Origin: Panax quinquefolius
Taxonomy: Eukaryota; Streptophyta; Magnoliopsida; Apiales; Araliaceae
Assembly: GCA_020205615.1 (NCBI GenBank)
Contig: CM035166.1
Coordinates: forward strand, 82,017,135 to 82,081,134
Length of the DNA: 64,000 nucleotides
Reading direction: 5' to 3'
A program made the translations under genes and the position numbers. The notes beneath the pieces are model-generated. The model searched no databases. It was not told the DNA's origin and saw nothing but the letters and a program-made list of their open reading frames with translations. Positions 35,153 to 48,210 of the stretch are shown here, piece after piece (the stretch's first letter is position 1; the number at the start of each line of letters is the position of its first letter).

Positions 35153-37349
35153 TCATAATGCCCGCATCGAGTTCTCGAAAGTCGCCTTTTGAATGTCATC
35201 GGTTTTAATCTTCAATTGGTGATATCCTAAACGAAGATCAATCTTTGAAAAGAATTTCGCTCCTTGCAATCGGGTCAAACAGTCATCAATACGCGGCAAT
35301 GGATACCTATTTTTATGGTGACATGATTCCACTCCCCGATAATCAATACAAAGTCGCATACTCCCATCTTTCTTCTTCATTTAATAGAACAGAGCACCCC
35401 AAGGAGAAGTACTAGATGACTAAATTCAATGTCTAACAATTCTCGCATTGGGTCTTTAACTCCTAAAGTTCAATAGGAGCCATTCGATATAGGGCTTTGG
35501 AAATGGGTTTTGTAACGTGTTCAAGGTCGATACAAAATTCAATTTCATGCCGTGGGGTAGGCCAGAAGTTCTTCGTGAATACGCCAAGAAATTTATTAAC
35601 AATAGAAATATCGTTCAAAATCGACGATTTATTTTGTTTAAATGTGATATGAGCTAAGAAAGCTCGACATCCATTTTTAATAAACGAATATTTTATGGCT
35701 TGAGATGACCGTGATTGATTTTAATGGTTTAGTCGCTTGAATTCGCATAATAGGTTGATTAGGAATATGAATACTAACAACCTTACTTTAAATAATCAAT
35801 TTTTGCATGATGAGTAGTTAACCAATCAATCCCTAGTAATCACGCCAAATGCAAGTATTTTCAATGAAATAAGATCTAGGTGTAATGTGAGGGTACCGAT
35901 TTGAACCAAACAAGACTTATAAACAAGTGGATGTAATGAAGGTTTCTCCCAATGAGTTTCTATAGATAAGTCAAAGTCTAATTTCTCCTGAGTCAAATTT
36001 AATCGATGAGCGCAAGTAGAGAAATAAAAGAATGGGTAGAACCTGATCAAATAAAGTATAGATTTTGTTAATGTTTATGATAAGCTTACCCGTGATGACC
36101 CTCATTTGGGTTCCTTGCTTCTCGGGAGGTCACAACAAATGCTCTCCTTGCACTCACGGGTTTTACTTTTTCTCGACGACCTTTGGTGCCTCCATCCTAG
36201 CTTGAATTTGTCTTGGTGAACGAACAAAATCGGGCTAAGTGACCTTTCTTCCACAATTATAACATGCTTTGGGACGGCATCGCAGCTTTGACCGATGTGC
36301 CCTCCCTCCGCATTTGAAACATATGATGGTGGTCGCTCTCCTTCCTTAACGATAGTCAGTCCTGTGTCGACGCTCTTCCATCATTGTTGAATCTCCTCTT
36401 CTTGAAATGTCCATTCTATTGTTTTTGGCCCGATTACCACCAAGTGGTTACCATTTCGCCGCTGACTTCCTCCACGCTTGTTGTCACCGCTTTCGATGAT
36501 CGCTCTTCACCGGTATTATCATTTTGCCACTTTTCTTCATTTAGTCATGCTGACTCGTTATCGCGCTTCCACTAATCGAGCCCTATTTACAACATCTGAA
36601 TATAAACACGCTTTATGAGAAATAAGATGTTGACGTATTCTTCGCTTCAAACCTCTTAAAACATCCGTGTCATTCTCTTCATTATCCACCAAGTGGGACG
36701 TTAAACCGGATAACTCGCAAATTTAGCATCAGATCGCGACATGGTCATATTGTTTTGTTCCAACTTGATAAACTCCACCTCCTTCACGTGATTTAATACT
36801 TTTGAAAGTATTTGTCGTTGAAAAGTATTTCTTCAAGACTTCAAGAGTTGAGTCGAGCTTTTACCCATTCCCACCAAAGAACCGCCTCTCCACACAACAT
36901 AAAGGCGGCAAGGGAACCTTTTGCTTCTCTGAGCATCCCAAGACATCAAATATCTTGGTGATCTGCTTTATCCATGCTTCCGCCACAAGTGGTTTTTGCT
37001 TCCTTAAACTCCGGTGGTCCCAAAGCCTTGAATCGCTTAGCGGTGACCGATCTCGAGAGTTCTAGTGTTTCCACCGCATTTTGGACAGAGCCATTTTCAT
37101 TGTTGTTGCATGAATCGCATAAAGCCCCCGAACATTTGATCATTCATCATTTGGTCAATGTTGTTGTTTGCATGAGGATTGTCGCCTTCGATGCACATTA
37201 TCCCGATTATTGAGCATGCGTTGAATCAATTCACGTCGTGGCTCCATTGCTATTCTCAACATTCTCTCGATGTCATTTTCAGATACTACAACAAAACAAA
37301 GGTTAATTGACATGTAACATATTATCCCTAAATTTCGACCGACCACCAA
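35153..37349 (-). pseudogene. Gag, protease and reverse transcriptase region of E, frame-shifted
   Basis: Gag begins near 37280 (DIERMLRIAMEPRRELIQRM) and continues with FKALGPPEF near 37030. The protease region (36050-35826) keeps HRLNLTQEKLDFDLSIET, but its DTG box is destroyed by an indel near 36045. The RT start is at 35380-35153 ([33 protein letters not shown]). No frame exceeds about 75 codons. Confidence 0.75.
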
Positions 37350-37448
37350 TTAAATACCACATAAACTTTAGTAGGTCATACTAATGAAGGAATTTCTGCC
37401 TCTCCTTCCTAGTTCTATTCTCACATCTTAGCTAGGATCATATCCCAA

Positions 37449-37460
37449 GCTTTGATATTA
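37449..37460 (-). promoter_or_regulatory. Degenerate primer binding site of E
   Basis: The minus strand reads TAATATCAAAGC next to the LTR, against TGGTATCAAAGC in relatives. Confidence 0.65.
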
Positions 37461-37462
37461 AC

Positions 37463-39944
37463 CGTGACGCCCCAAAAAATAGGTATACATCACCCATCTT
37501 GGGTCGCCGATACATGGTACAAAAATTCAAATACAACTTACTAATAAAACTCGCAGGTACAATACGACAAAACATAACTCGTGAGTTTGAATACAATTAT
37601 TGTCTACTAGAGATTATACAAACTCAAAAGGAGTCCTCATTACAATTATTAACACACTATTTCACTGTAATAGTGAGGACTACTAATGTTATCCTCGGAC
37701 CATCACTCCGCTCCCCGACTAGTCCCTCGCCTATGTTGTCATTCCTCAAGAGAATAAAGAAAGAAAGGGTGAGTTCAACTAGCCCAAAGAAGAAATATTA
37801 TGACTAAGATAATGCGAATAAATTATCGTTAGCCTTCAATAAAGTGTTAAACCGATAAAATATAACAACATCAAGTTTAACTGCAGCGGAACAAGCAATC
37901 CATTAAAAGAGTCAAGTAAAGAATAAAATATACTATCTTTTATGATTTAAAAGGTTTTTCATGACTTTTATCGCTATGACTCAGCTTAATAAATAATCCA
38001 CATCATCGAAGCACCCCTGCACTACAGCCAAGGATATTCTTTAGTATCACGACCACAAATTATACATGCACTACGGTTAAGGGCATTCGTGTATTCATTA
38101 ATGGTCATGATCATGCCAACAACTGTCCATCAATGCACTATGGTCCAATGATAACTTTTACCACATCATTTGTAACATTAAGGTCATGATTACACCGAAT
38201 AATCCCTGGTCATAATCATACCAACTCCATCTATGCACTACAGGCCATAGATGACTTTTAACATAATATAACCATGAGGATGATGACAATGATATAAGAA
38301 TTCAATAAAACAAGTTCAAGAATTAATTTATCCAGGAACTAATAATGTCCAAATTGTCAACATGATACTACTTTGTAGAGTAAAATTCAATAATGATCAG
38401 AAGAATATTTCCATGAAAAGATACTGGATGAAGAGCACATATCAAGGATATTCAACTAATTTCATGGAGTATAGAAGTCAAAACTTTAACCAACTGAGTA
38501 TAATAAAGAAAGGAATAACAAAAGAAATCACCATGCATGCGGTATTTAAGATGTATGTGATATTCCAACAGTAATAATATTAATCTTAACCAGTCATGCA
38601 AAATTTGCACCATGTGATGTTCCAATGTAATAATAATAAAGATAAATCAGTCCTGTAAAACACATGCATGTGATGTTCCAATGTAATAATAATAAAGATT
38701 TTAATTCAGTCCTGCAAAAACACACAATCATCGGTGATGTTCCAACAGTAATAATAATAAAGATGGAACCAGTCCGTAAAAACACATAGACATGATGTTC
38801 CAAACAAAATAATAGAAGAATGTCACCAAGTATAGGTAAACCGCAGATACAAAGTTATTCCAATAGAATAATAAGCAATGGAATAACAAATGTTCTCTTC
38901 ATGAATAAGAAAGAATAACACCCTTACATTAGTAGTAGATTGAATACCGCAGAGAGTAGTAAGTATAATACTCTTCTTCTTTCTCTTATTCTCTATAGCT
39001 TGAATGAATTCGAAAATAATGAAGCACTAGGCCTCTATTTATAGAAGATTTCTAGATTAGCACTTGAAATGTGAAAAGGCAAGTGGTTTCGATTTAATCG
39101 GGTGATGTGAAAAGAAAAGTGGTCGACGCCGTAATGTGAAACGACAATTCGTTCTGACGCCTCGTAATAATATGAAACGGCAAGTGGTTTGACGTCCGGT
39201 AAAGGTAGTTACTATCGATAAGGTAATTACTATGATGAAGGTAATTACTATTCGACGAAGGTAATTACTATTGATGAATAGACTCTTAGATGATGCATAT
39301 ATAAGCCTCCCCATAAAATAACCAAACTTACCACAAACATCTCATAATAGACTCTTTATATACATCAAGGATTGAATAAATATTACCACAAATCATCAAC
39401 ACTTATTTAATCTTTCAACAATTATTAATCATTTATAACTTGTCGTCTCAATTATTAATTTTATAATATAATATATTATATGTAGATGATCTTTGTGACA
39501 ATAATTGATTCAATAATATAAGAGATATGATGCATCAATTATCGTAGTAATAATTGAGTATAGGCCGAGTGACTTCTCACGTAAGCATCAATAATCAATA
39601 CCGCAGCTACTACGCAACCACGCCAGACATTTCTTTTACTACCGGTAGTTCAACGCTTTTAATCTGGTAACACCTCCGCCGTTATTTTCATAAAGTATTT
39701 TGTTGCTTTCAATCCGACAATAATTTCGCCAGGGGTCCACCAATGATTGTGCTGGCCGCATTTAATATTCCCGACAAAAAAAGAATATTCCCCACCAAAC
39801 GTAATATTTTATAACAACTTGTTTACTTTGAAAAATTTATAAATATTACCCACAACTATAACATTATATCAAATTTACTCCATAATATTCAAAAATAATA
39901 TTTATAGAAAATTCATCTTTATTTGTAAAAGTTGGGGTCTTACA
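37463..39944 (-). repeat. 5' LTR of element E
   Basis: The first base of the TGTGACG terminus is changed to C. It ends GGTCTTACA at 39944. The partner of 30202-32669; it carries the same hairpin array at about 38510-38890. Confidence 0.92.
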
Positions 39945-39949
39945 TACAA
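39945..39949. repeat. Target-site duplication of E, right copy (TACAA)
   Basis: Identical to 30197-30201. D sequence resumes here. Confidence 0.9.
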
Positions 39950-40158
39950 TCCTTGTGTAGGAGAGGCATCGTATCCGAAAGTACAGGCACATCCAAATTC
40001 ATAGTCCTAAAACAAAATATGCTTTCACTTAGTATATATGAAATGTGTTGATCATACACAAGTGTTAGTATATATATGGCAAAATAAACCGCTAATACTG
40101 CATGTAAAACTAAGCGCTTAGCGTTATTATACTACACACAAAAGAGTTTCGCCTGCTT

Positions 40159-41571
40159 TTACCCTCGTTGACCAAAGCAAGGAATGATGTTCCAATTGGC
40201 AAGGGTAATGTTCGGGTGGACCGCAGTGATGGAGGGATTGTCATCATCCTCCTTGTCTCGAATGATGGCCATTACGTCTGGGCAATCATCGTCTGAGGTG
40301 TATTTGTTGGTATGTTCATCATGAACGATGATGTGTATACCAGACATCATCCGTATGAAGTCTTGCTTGATTCTTCGTTCCTCTTCTTCCACTGCGGGAT
40401 TTGGAACAAAGACTTCTTTCCCTTCACCAGCGTCATTGGGACATAACATAGCCATTACATCGATCGGCACCTTTACGGGGAGGTTGTAAGGACTCAAATT
40501 TTGAAGGCAAAGCTAAATGCCACATGGTTGAAGTTGAGGGAATCACTGATGCTTATGAGGATTCCTCGTGACTAATCGGGCAGAATAGCCTAGCCAAAAA
40601 TTCCTCCAAATACGGGTTAAGCGATTGATACTTGATACCTCGACAATCTTTACCCAACCCTTGTCTGGTTTATGACCGACGACATCATTTTCGAGTGGTT
40701 GACATCATCACCGTAAAAATCTGGGTTCGGGCAGTGGTGTTCCAACAACATGGTATTGGGTGTTGCTTATTTCCAAAGCATGAAAATTGACTGGTTCCAC
40801 ATCGGCATTGGCATTGATGAATGGAATGTCTTTGTGCTGAGGAATCTCCTGCTTCATTGACCTGTGACGTGCTATTATTGATGATGTATTTCAATCTGTT
40901 GGTGAAGAGTGGAGGGACCGCTTCACCATATGAATCCATAGTCGCCCCAAGAGCAAAGTCAGTATCCCTAATCTATCTCAAGTATATGGAAAGATACGTA
41001 GAATGTGTGAGGACCAATTTCGATGGCAAGTTTCAATTATCTAATCAATTCATTTGACTCCATCAAAATCTTTGATGATAGTATGGCTACTCCGAATTCG
41101 GTTGAGATTGATGTTCATCTTCACCAAGGTAGCATATGGGCAAGATAATCGTGGAGGAACCTCCATCTATTAGGACTCACTACCATATATCCTGAGGACA
41201 AGACCGCAATGTAATCTGGTTTTGCAATGACCTATCCATTCAAGCAGTATGTCATCATCAGTGAAGGATATCACATTGTTGTTGAAAATGTGATCAACCA
41301 TATGTTGAAATTTTTCCGTATCCACTGATGTCGGGAGATAGGCTTCTTCCAAAACCTTTAACAAGACCTTCCAGTGATTCTCGGAAGTTAGGACCAAGTC
41401 CAAAATTGATATTTGTTGTGGAGCTTCTTTCAAGCTTAAAACCACCTTAGCTTCATTATGACCCATAGCGCGGAGGAATTTTTCAATCTTCTCCATGGGT
41501 ATTTTCCCCTTTGATTTGGGGGTAGACTTCATCACCTGTTGGGGAAGATACAGTTGATTTTCCTTTGACAC
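40159..41571 (-). pseudogene. Protease-side polyprotein of D
   Basis: The ORF 41571-41170 reads ISILDLVLTSENHWKVLLKVL, HMVDHIFNNNVISFTDDD and EWIGHCKTRLH, the conserved region before the aspartic protease of Tat/Ogre elements. The ORF 40497-40159 holds an acidic linker ending PCFGQRG. Between them the protease domain itself is too broken for me to mark a catalytic Asp. Confidence 0.7.
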
Positions 41572-43025
41572 TACAAAATTGTATGTGAGGTGGATCCTTT
41601 ACCTTCTCCATAATTCTACTAACCTCATGCAAGCTAACAATAGGATATTGTGCTCGTGATTCGCAAGTTGATCGCCTCGGAGCGCCAGCTTTCAAAAGAT
41701 CGTTTTCTCCTTTCGAGTGAATTGTTTGGTGTTGTTAGTAAAGTATTAATCCTCCGCCTTCAAAGTGGATATAACTGCTACCACACTTTTCCACTTAGTA
41801 GGCCCTGTATTCTCACTTCAGATGCAACATGTTGTTGTTATTCCGCCAAGCGCAGCAAGACACCACCGCCGATTAGATTCTCGAATAAGGTATGAGTGCC
41901 CAAGATTCTTTGTCAGGTCAGAACCACGAGACCGGGAGTTATGTTGACATACTCCATCGAGTTGTACTATCCCGAACGGGGTTGATTGAGGTAGAAGTGA
42001 ATTGATCCTTCCTTCATTGATTAACATATGAAGAATTTCCTCCATAGGTTGCCCAGATAGGTGAATTCCTTTGTTGCTTAAATCCCGACCAAGCTTTGGC
42101 ATTTACCCTCTTCGCCACTTTGTCTTCCAAAGATTTCATTTTCCAAAGTGACGAGGGAATATTCATGACAATAGGTAGAGATCGGCATGCTCTCGGCCGA
42201 TTAATCGCCGAAGTCACTTGATGTCGATAAGTCACCGCCCGCCAATCGCTTCAATTTGTTTGTCGAGAGCTTTGATCTTTCGCTCCATTGTGAATTAGAA
42301 CTCGCATAATCCCATCTCGTCATCACCGCCTTTGAGGCTTTGGGAAGATTCACAACTAAAGTTGGAATTTCGGCCCATTGCTCCAATTGATCATGTTGAC
42401 CTCTTCTTCTTTGTGTTGAGGAAGAGGGTTGTCTTATACATGAGGCTGATCGGGTTTGGTGACTACGATCTCCCCATTGTCTATCGTGTCCCGGATCTTG
42501 TGTTTCAAGGCCCAACAATCCTGAGTATCATGTCCAGTGCCCTAAGATGATAAACACATTTCCTAGCAGCATTGAAACCCCATCCATTAGGGCTGGCTGG
42601 TGGAAGAAGATGAGTGATTTTCTTCTTTGTTGTTAGAAGATTTAAAATGTTCTCGAGGGTATCCCCTAAGGGTGTAAACACTCGATGGCGTTTGACCTCT
42701 CCACCTTTTGGTACTGGAGGGTTTGCAGACTGTGCTGGAAAGGGATTGCAGTTTTTCCTTTGAATGGGCATATTTTGATTGCCTTTTTTCGTAGTAGATC
42801 GTGGAAACATCTTCTTCTTTCTTTTTATGGACCCTCCGGGGGTTGTTCCCATAATTTCCAGATTGGATGTGGTATGCAACAACTTTTAGTGCAGCTAGGT
42901 CTTGAATCTTTCTTGACTTCAATCCCATCTCAGCCATCTCCCCATGTTTAACCATTTCAGAAAACAGTTTTCCGATGCAGGCTAAAACTCTCTCATAGAA
43001 GGAGCTTCAGATGTCTATGAATGTC
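41572..43025 (-). pseudogene. Gag of D, C-terminal part
   Basis: The ORF 42955-42587 starts MVKHGEMAEMGLKSRKIQDLAAL, the words that end the capsid part of Tat-type Gag. Overlapping frames (42882-42505, 42518-42201, 42102-41818, 41695-41483) continue the Pro/Lys-rich part and the region before protease. The N-terminal half of Gag is missing beyond about 43025. Confidence 0.7.
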
Positions 43026-43734
43026 ACGACCATTTCGATTCTCACATAGCAGACTAACTTGGGTAGTCGTGGACTTGTCCAGTATCCGCCTTTGGTGCCA
43101 ATTGCCCAAATGGACTTGACTTCACTATACGACAAAATCGAGCTAAATGACCTTCTCTTTTGAAATTTCCACTTCTATTATTCGCCATGATTACTAATCA
43201 AGTGGTTACCATTCTTGAATGATAATTTCCCACGATGGATATTATTGTTCGATGGCCATTGCCATCTGTATGATTATTATCGTGTTGTTGGTCGTTGCTT
43301 TTTGGTTGTGCTTGACATTCATTATCGCGCCCAATAATCGAGCCCTATTCACAACATCTCAAATATAAACCAAGGTTGTGAGAAATGAGGTATTGACGAT
43401 ATCGGGTCAAACCTCTTAGAAACATTCGCCATTCGCCTCATTATCGACCAAATGGGATGAAAACCGGATAACTCTAAGAAACATAGCTTCAGAATACGAC
43501 ACGTTCATATTGTTTTGCTCCATGGCACATCTCAAAGTTTTTAGATGTCCTTCTCAAATACTGTCAAAAAACAAGGGTTAATTAAAAAAATTAACATATC
43601 ACATATTATCCCTATACTCTGATCCGGCCAATTAAATACCAAATAAACTTAGGTAGGTCATACTAGTGAAGGAATTCCCCATCTCTCCCCTCCTAATTCT
43701 TGTCTCACATCTCAGCTAGGGATCATATCCCTAA

Positions 43735-43748
43735 GCTTTGATACCAAC
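43735..43748 (-). promoter_or_regulatory. Primer binding site of F
   Basis: The minus strand reads GTTGGTATCAAAGC immediately after the LTR terminus. Confidence 0.8.
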
Positions 43749-43901
43749 TGTGACGCCCCCAAAACAGGTATACATCACCTATCTTGAGTTGCCAGATACA
43801 AGGTACTGAATACAAATACAACTTAATTATACAACAGTCGTGTAAAATACGACAAAATATAGGTTGTGAGTTTTAATACAAATATTTTCATCTAGACAAT
43901 A
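43749..43901 (-). repeat. 5' LTR of F, first piece
   Basis: Begins TGTGACGCCCCC and follows the E LTR for about 150 bp, until G interrupts it. The last five bases, CAATA, would be one target copy of G. Confidence 0.8.
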
Positions 43902-46851
43902 TGTAAGACCCCAACTTTTTGAATAAAGATTAAATTTTCTCGAAATATATTTTTGAATATTATGGTGTGATTTGATATAATGTTATAGTTGTAGGTAATA
44001 TTTACAAATTTTGCAAAGTACGCAAGTTGTTATAAAATATTCGAATCATTTCGGGAATATTCATTTTTAACAGGAATATTCGTATAATGACACAATCATG
44101 GTGGACCCCTCATTAACGGAATTATCATTTGATTGAGAAAACGACAAAAATACTTTTATGAAAATAACGGTGGAAGTTTTACCATTAACTGCTGAAACAC
44201 CCTTAAGTTAAAAGTAAAGAATACGCTGTGGTCAGACAAGTAGCACACCAGATTGATTATCGATGCTTACGTGAGAAGTCACTCGCTTATACTCAATTAT
44301 TGCTACAAGAATTGTCAGATCATATCTATCATATTATTGATTCAATTATTGTCATAAAGATCATCTCGCATAAAATGTTTTTATTAAATCAATACTTGAG
44401 ACGACAAAGTTATTCATATTATAAATTCAAATATTTACAATGTCTAGAAGTTCTGCAAGGAGAGGTTTGGTCACCTAATCATGCCGCCTACAATAGGGTG
44501 AAATTTTATCGAAAGCCCCTCTTCCTCGGGAACGACTCGCCGATAAATATTGTGAGTGGTAATATTAATAATGAATGTTGTTTTGAGTCGAATTTGGAGA
44601 CGCGGACGTGATATTTGAGTCCTGAACGATGAAATTAGTAAAAATAGTCTATAAACACAAAATTTTCCGGATTCACTATTTGGTCAAAAAGTCAACAGTT
44701 GACTTTTTTGGGAAAAGTCAAATTTTGAAATTTCAAAATTTATATTTTTGATAAAATAGTTTCATTATGTTGGAATTGTTTGTGTTAGTGAAAATCACAT
44801 TTATTCCGATGATAATTGATGTCTAGGGGTTATATTGATAAACCTGTAATTTATCGATAAATGAACAATTAATTGTTACTAATTCACATGCTTATATAAC
44901 TATTTGTTCATATGTGTACTATTGAATCACATTATTTACTATTAGGGAGTGGTGCAAAATTGATAATACTTGCATGACTAAATTAAAATGGAGGTATAGA
45001 TGGAGGTAATATATCGAAATTCATATTTTTCATATGATTATACTATTAATTCACATGATTGAACTATTGATTCACATTATTTACTATTAGGGAGTTGGTG
45101 CAAGATTGATAATACTTACAGTGACTAAATTATAAATGAAAGGAAAAGTCGAGGTATCAGATCGTAATTTTCGAGCCCCAAAACGTGTAAATTATCAAAA
45201 CTATATTTTCCTATAAATAGAAGCTCATTCTTCCTTCATTTCTCACCAATTCACAAAAGCTTTTAGAGAGATTATTATAGAGAGAAATTATAGAGAGAAA
45301 GAAGAAGAGAAATCGCTACCTCACTATTCCAAAGATCCAGCTTTTTTCAAGGTAGTGGAGTATTATTTTTTTCTTATCTATGAAGAGAACTTCGTTATTC
45401 CATTCTTTATTATTCTATTGAATAACTCAGATACGCCTGGCTACCCTATACTTGGTGAAATTCTTCTTCATTGTTCCATTCTTTATCATTCTCATTGAAC
45501 ATCCTGCTCATAAGCGTTTCTACGCGGATTCGGTTCCGCTTTTTTATTATTCTCGTTGTAATATCCTCGTCTCAGGCGCTTTTACGTTGGACCGATTTCT
45601 TCTTTATTATTCTGTTGGAATATCATATTCGTGCATTTTACTTAATGGACCGATTCCGTTTTTTATTATTTTGTTGAATATCCCGTCAGGCGCTTTTACG
45701 CCGACCGACTCGATTTCGTTATTTATTATTTTGTTGGAATAACTCGTTGAATAACTCGCTGCAAGGCCTCTATCACATGCCTAGTGATTTCTTTTGTTAT
45801 TCCATTCCTTATTATACTCAATTGGTTAAAGTTTTGACTTTATACTCCATGAAATTAGTGGAATATCCTCGATATTTGCGCTTCATCCAAAGATCTTTCA
45901 TGGAAATACTCTTCCGAGCATTCTTGAATTTTACTCTACAAAGCAAAGATCATGTCGACAATTTGGACGTTATTAGTTCCCTCGGATAAATTAATTCTTG
46001 AACTTTTTTTATTGAATTCTTATATCATTGTCATCATCCTCATGTTTATATTTTTGTTGAAAGTCATCTGTGGCCTATAGTGTATAGATGGACTTGGTAT
46101 GATTATTACCAGGATTATTCTATGTAATCATGACCGTAATGTTACAAATGATGTGGAAAAGTCCTCATCGTCTGTAGAGCATTGATGGATAGTTGTTGGT
46201 ATGATCATGACCATTATTGAATACAAAAATATTCTTGGCCCGTAGAGGCATGGATAATTGTGGTCGTGATACTAAAGAATATCCTCGGTCGTAAAGCGTG
46301 GGTGATTCGATGATGTGGATTATTTATTGTCGAGTCCCAAATGATAAAAGTGATGAAAAACCTTCTAAATCATAAAAGATAGTAGATTTTTCTCTACTCG
46401 ACTCTTTTAATGGATTGCTTGTTCGTCACCGCAGCTTAAACTTGATGGTTGTTATATCAGACGCTTTAACATCATCAAGGCTAACGATAATATATTATTT
46501 CGCATTATCTTAGTCATAATATTTCCCCGGGCTAGTTGAGCTCACCCTTTTACTTTTATTGTTCTCTTCAGGAAATGAGAACGTAACAGGGACTAGTCGG
46601 GGAACAGAGTGACAAACCAGATGATAGCATTAGTAGTCCTCACTATCATGTGAAATAGTGTAATAATAATTGTAATAAGGATTCCTTTTGAGTTTGTATA
46701 TTCTTTAGTAGACAATATTTGTATTCAAACTCACAGTTTATGTTTTGTCGTATTGTACACGACATAAACAGTATTATAAGTTGTATTTGAATTTATGTAC
46801 CATGTAAGTGGCGACCCAAGATGGGTGACGATACCTAATTTTGGGGCGCCA
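43902..46851 (+). repeat. 5' LTR of element G
   Basis: Begins TGTAAGACCCCAACTTTT. The inner end is mutated (GGGGCGCCA instead of GGGCGTCACA) just before the primer site. A TATA box CTATAAATAG is at 45211. The hairpin array (ATTCCATTCTTTATTATTCTGTTGGAAT type) is at about 45370-45830. Confidence 0.88.
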
Positions 46852-46856
46852 TGGCT

Positions 46857-46868
46857 TGGTATCAAAGC
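46857..46868 (+). promoter_or_regulatory. Primer binding site of G
   Basis: TGGTATCAAAGC, a few bases after the LTR end. Confidence 0.85.
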
Positions 46869-47036
46869 TTAGGATATGATCCCCGCTAAGATGTGAGACT
46901 AGAACTAGGAGGGGGAGAGACGGGAATTCCTTCACTAGTATGACCTACCCAAGTTTATTTGGTATTTGATTGGTCACGAGTATAGTGATAATATGTTGTA
47001 TGTCAATTAACCCTTGTTTTGTGGTAGTGTTTGAAA

Positions 47037-48210
47037 ATGGCATCCGAGAATGTTGAGAACATCATGGAGCATGTGAGACCGCTGAGTCTCCACAAATCAA
47101 TAACTGTGACAACGTGCATCGTGAAGGAAGGCGATAATCCTCATGCAAACAACAACACTAACCAAATGATGAACGATGGAATGTTCCGAGGCTTCATACA
47201 ATTCATGCAACATCAAGCGAGAGCGGCCCCTATTCAAAATGCAAAGCAGGAAAACACAGAAACTCTCTGACGGTCACCGCTAAAATGCTTCAAGGAGTCG
47301 GGACCACCGGAGTTTATTGGAGAGCCAAAACCACTTAAGGGGAAGCATGGATAAAGCAAATCACCAAGATATTTGATGTCTTGGGATGCTCCGAGGAGCA
47401 AAAGGTTCCTTCGCCACCTTTATGTTGTGTGAAGAAGTAGACATCGGGTGGGAATCAGAAACGCACTCCAAATGTGACGACGACTCAAGATGTCTTGGGA
47501 GAAGTTCCAAGAGCTATTCAACGACAAGTACTTTCCGAAAGTATTCGCCACATGATAGAGGTGGAGTTTATCAAGTCGAACAAAACAATATGACCGTGTC
47601 ACAACACGAGGCTAAATTTGTGGAGTTATCCGGTTTTCATCCCATTTGGTCGATAATGAGGAGCGAATGACACTAATGTTTTTAAGAGGTTTGAAACCCG
47701 AGATACGTCAATATCTTATTTCTCATAAACCGTGTTTGTACTCAGATGTTGTAAATAGGGCTCGCTTATTGAGCGCCAGAACGAAAGTCAACGCAACCAA
47801 GAGAAAGCAAATGGCAAAGATGAAAATACAAAGTGGTATCACCATCGGCGGTGATAACAAACGTGGAGGAATCAACATGCCGTAAATGGTAACCACTTCT
47901 AAGTGGTATCATATGCTTAAAATAAAAAATGGACAGGAAGGATTCAACAATGATCAAAGACCAAACCGTGAGATGCCATATCAAAGTGTGTTATAATTGT
48001 GGAAGATCCAAAGGTCACCTGGAAGAAGGTCACCTAGCTTTTTGTCGCTCACCAAGACAAGTTCACCTAGGATGGAGGCACCAAAGGTCGTCCTAGAAAA
48101 GTCAAAGCCGATGGTGCAAGGGAGAGCATTTATTGTGACCTCCTAGAAAGAAAGGAACCTGAACGAGGTCATCACGGGTAAGCTTATCATAAACTCTAGT
48201 GAAGTCTATA
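47037..48210 (+). pseudogene. Gag of element G, frame-shifted
   Basis: Start MASENVENIMEHV at 47037; the ORF is open to 47270 with NPHANNNTNQMMNDGMFRGF. Later frames give FKESGPPEF-type words near 47300. The capsid end is ERMTLMFLRGLKPEIRQYL (47646-47885). A degraded zinc knuckle (YNCGRS...) lies near 47994. Confidence 0.8.

Larger units (their letters stand above)
30202..39944 (-). mobile_element. Element E: full-length Tekay/Del-like Ty3/Gypsy retrotransposon
   Basis: Two LTRs of 2.47-2.48 kb flank 4.8 kb of internal DNA. A perfect 5-bp duplication shows a simple insertion into D. Internal sequence reads gag, protease, RT, RNase H, integrase on the minus strand, all broken by frequent small indels. 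Confidence 0.92.
39945..43025 (-). mobile_element. Element D, right part: gag and protease region
   Basis: D resumes after E and continues rightward toward its 5' end: protease linker, protease region, gag. It stops inside gag at about 43025. No 5' LTR or primer site of D follows; instead gag of F appears, so the end was lost by deletion. Confidence 0.75.
43026..43901 (-). mobile_element. Element F: Tekay-like gag fragment, primer site and LTR end
   Basis: The gag part (about 43026-43560) aligns with the zinc-knuckle region of E near 36.2 kb and with the upstream capsid part, with deletions. The primer site and LTR terminus follow in order on the minus strand. Protease and pol are absent; D gag lies where they should be. 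Confidence 0.75.

Noticed and set aside
11048..43901. B and F as the two ends of one single element
   Set aside because: The order would fit, but the F LTR start is clearly closer to E than to B, and B is about 450 bp longer in the same span. LTRs of one element should be most alike.
44228..44611. A 127-codon plus-strand ORF in the G 5' LTR
   Set aside because: Its counterpart in the 3' LTR (52079-52270) is broken, it has no domain, and it lies in U3.
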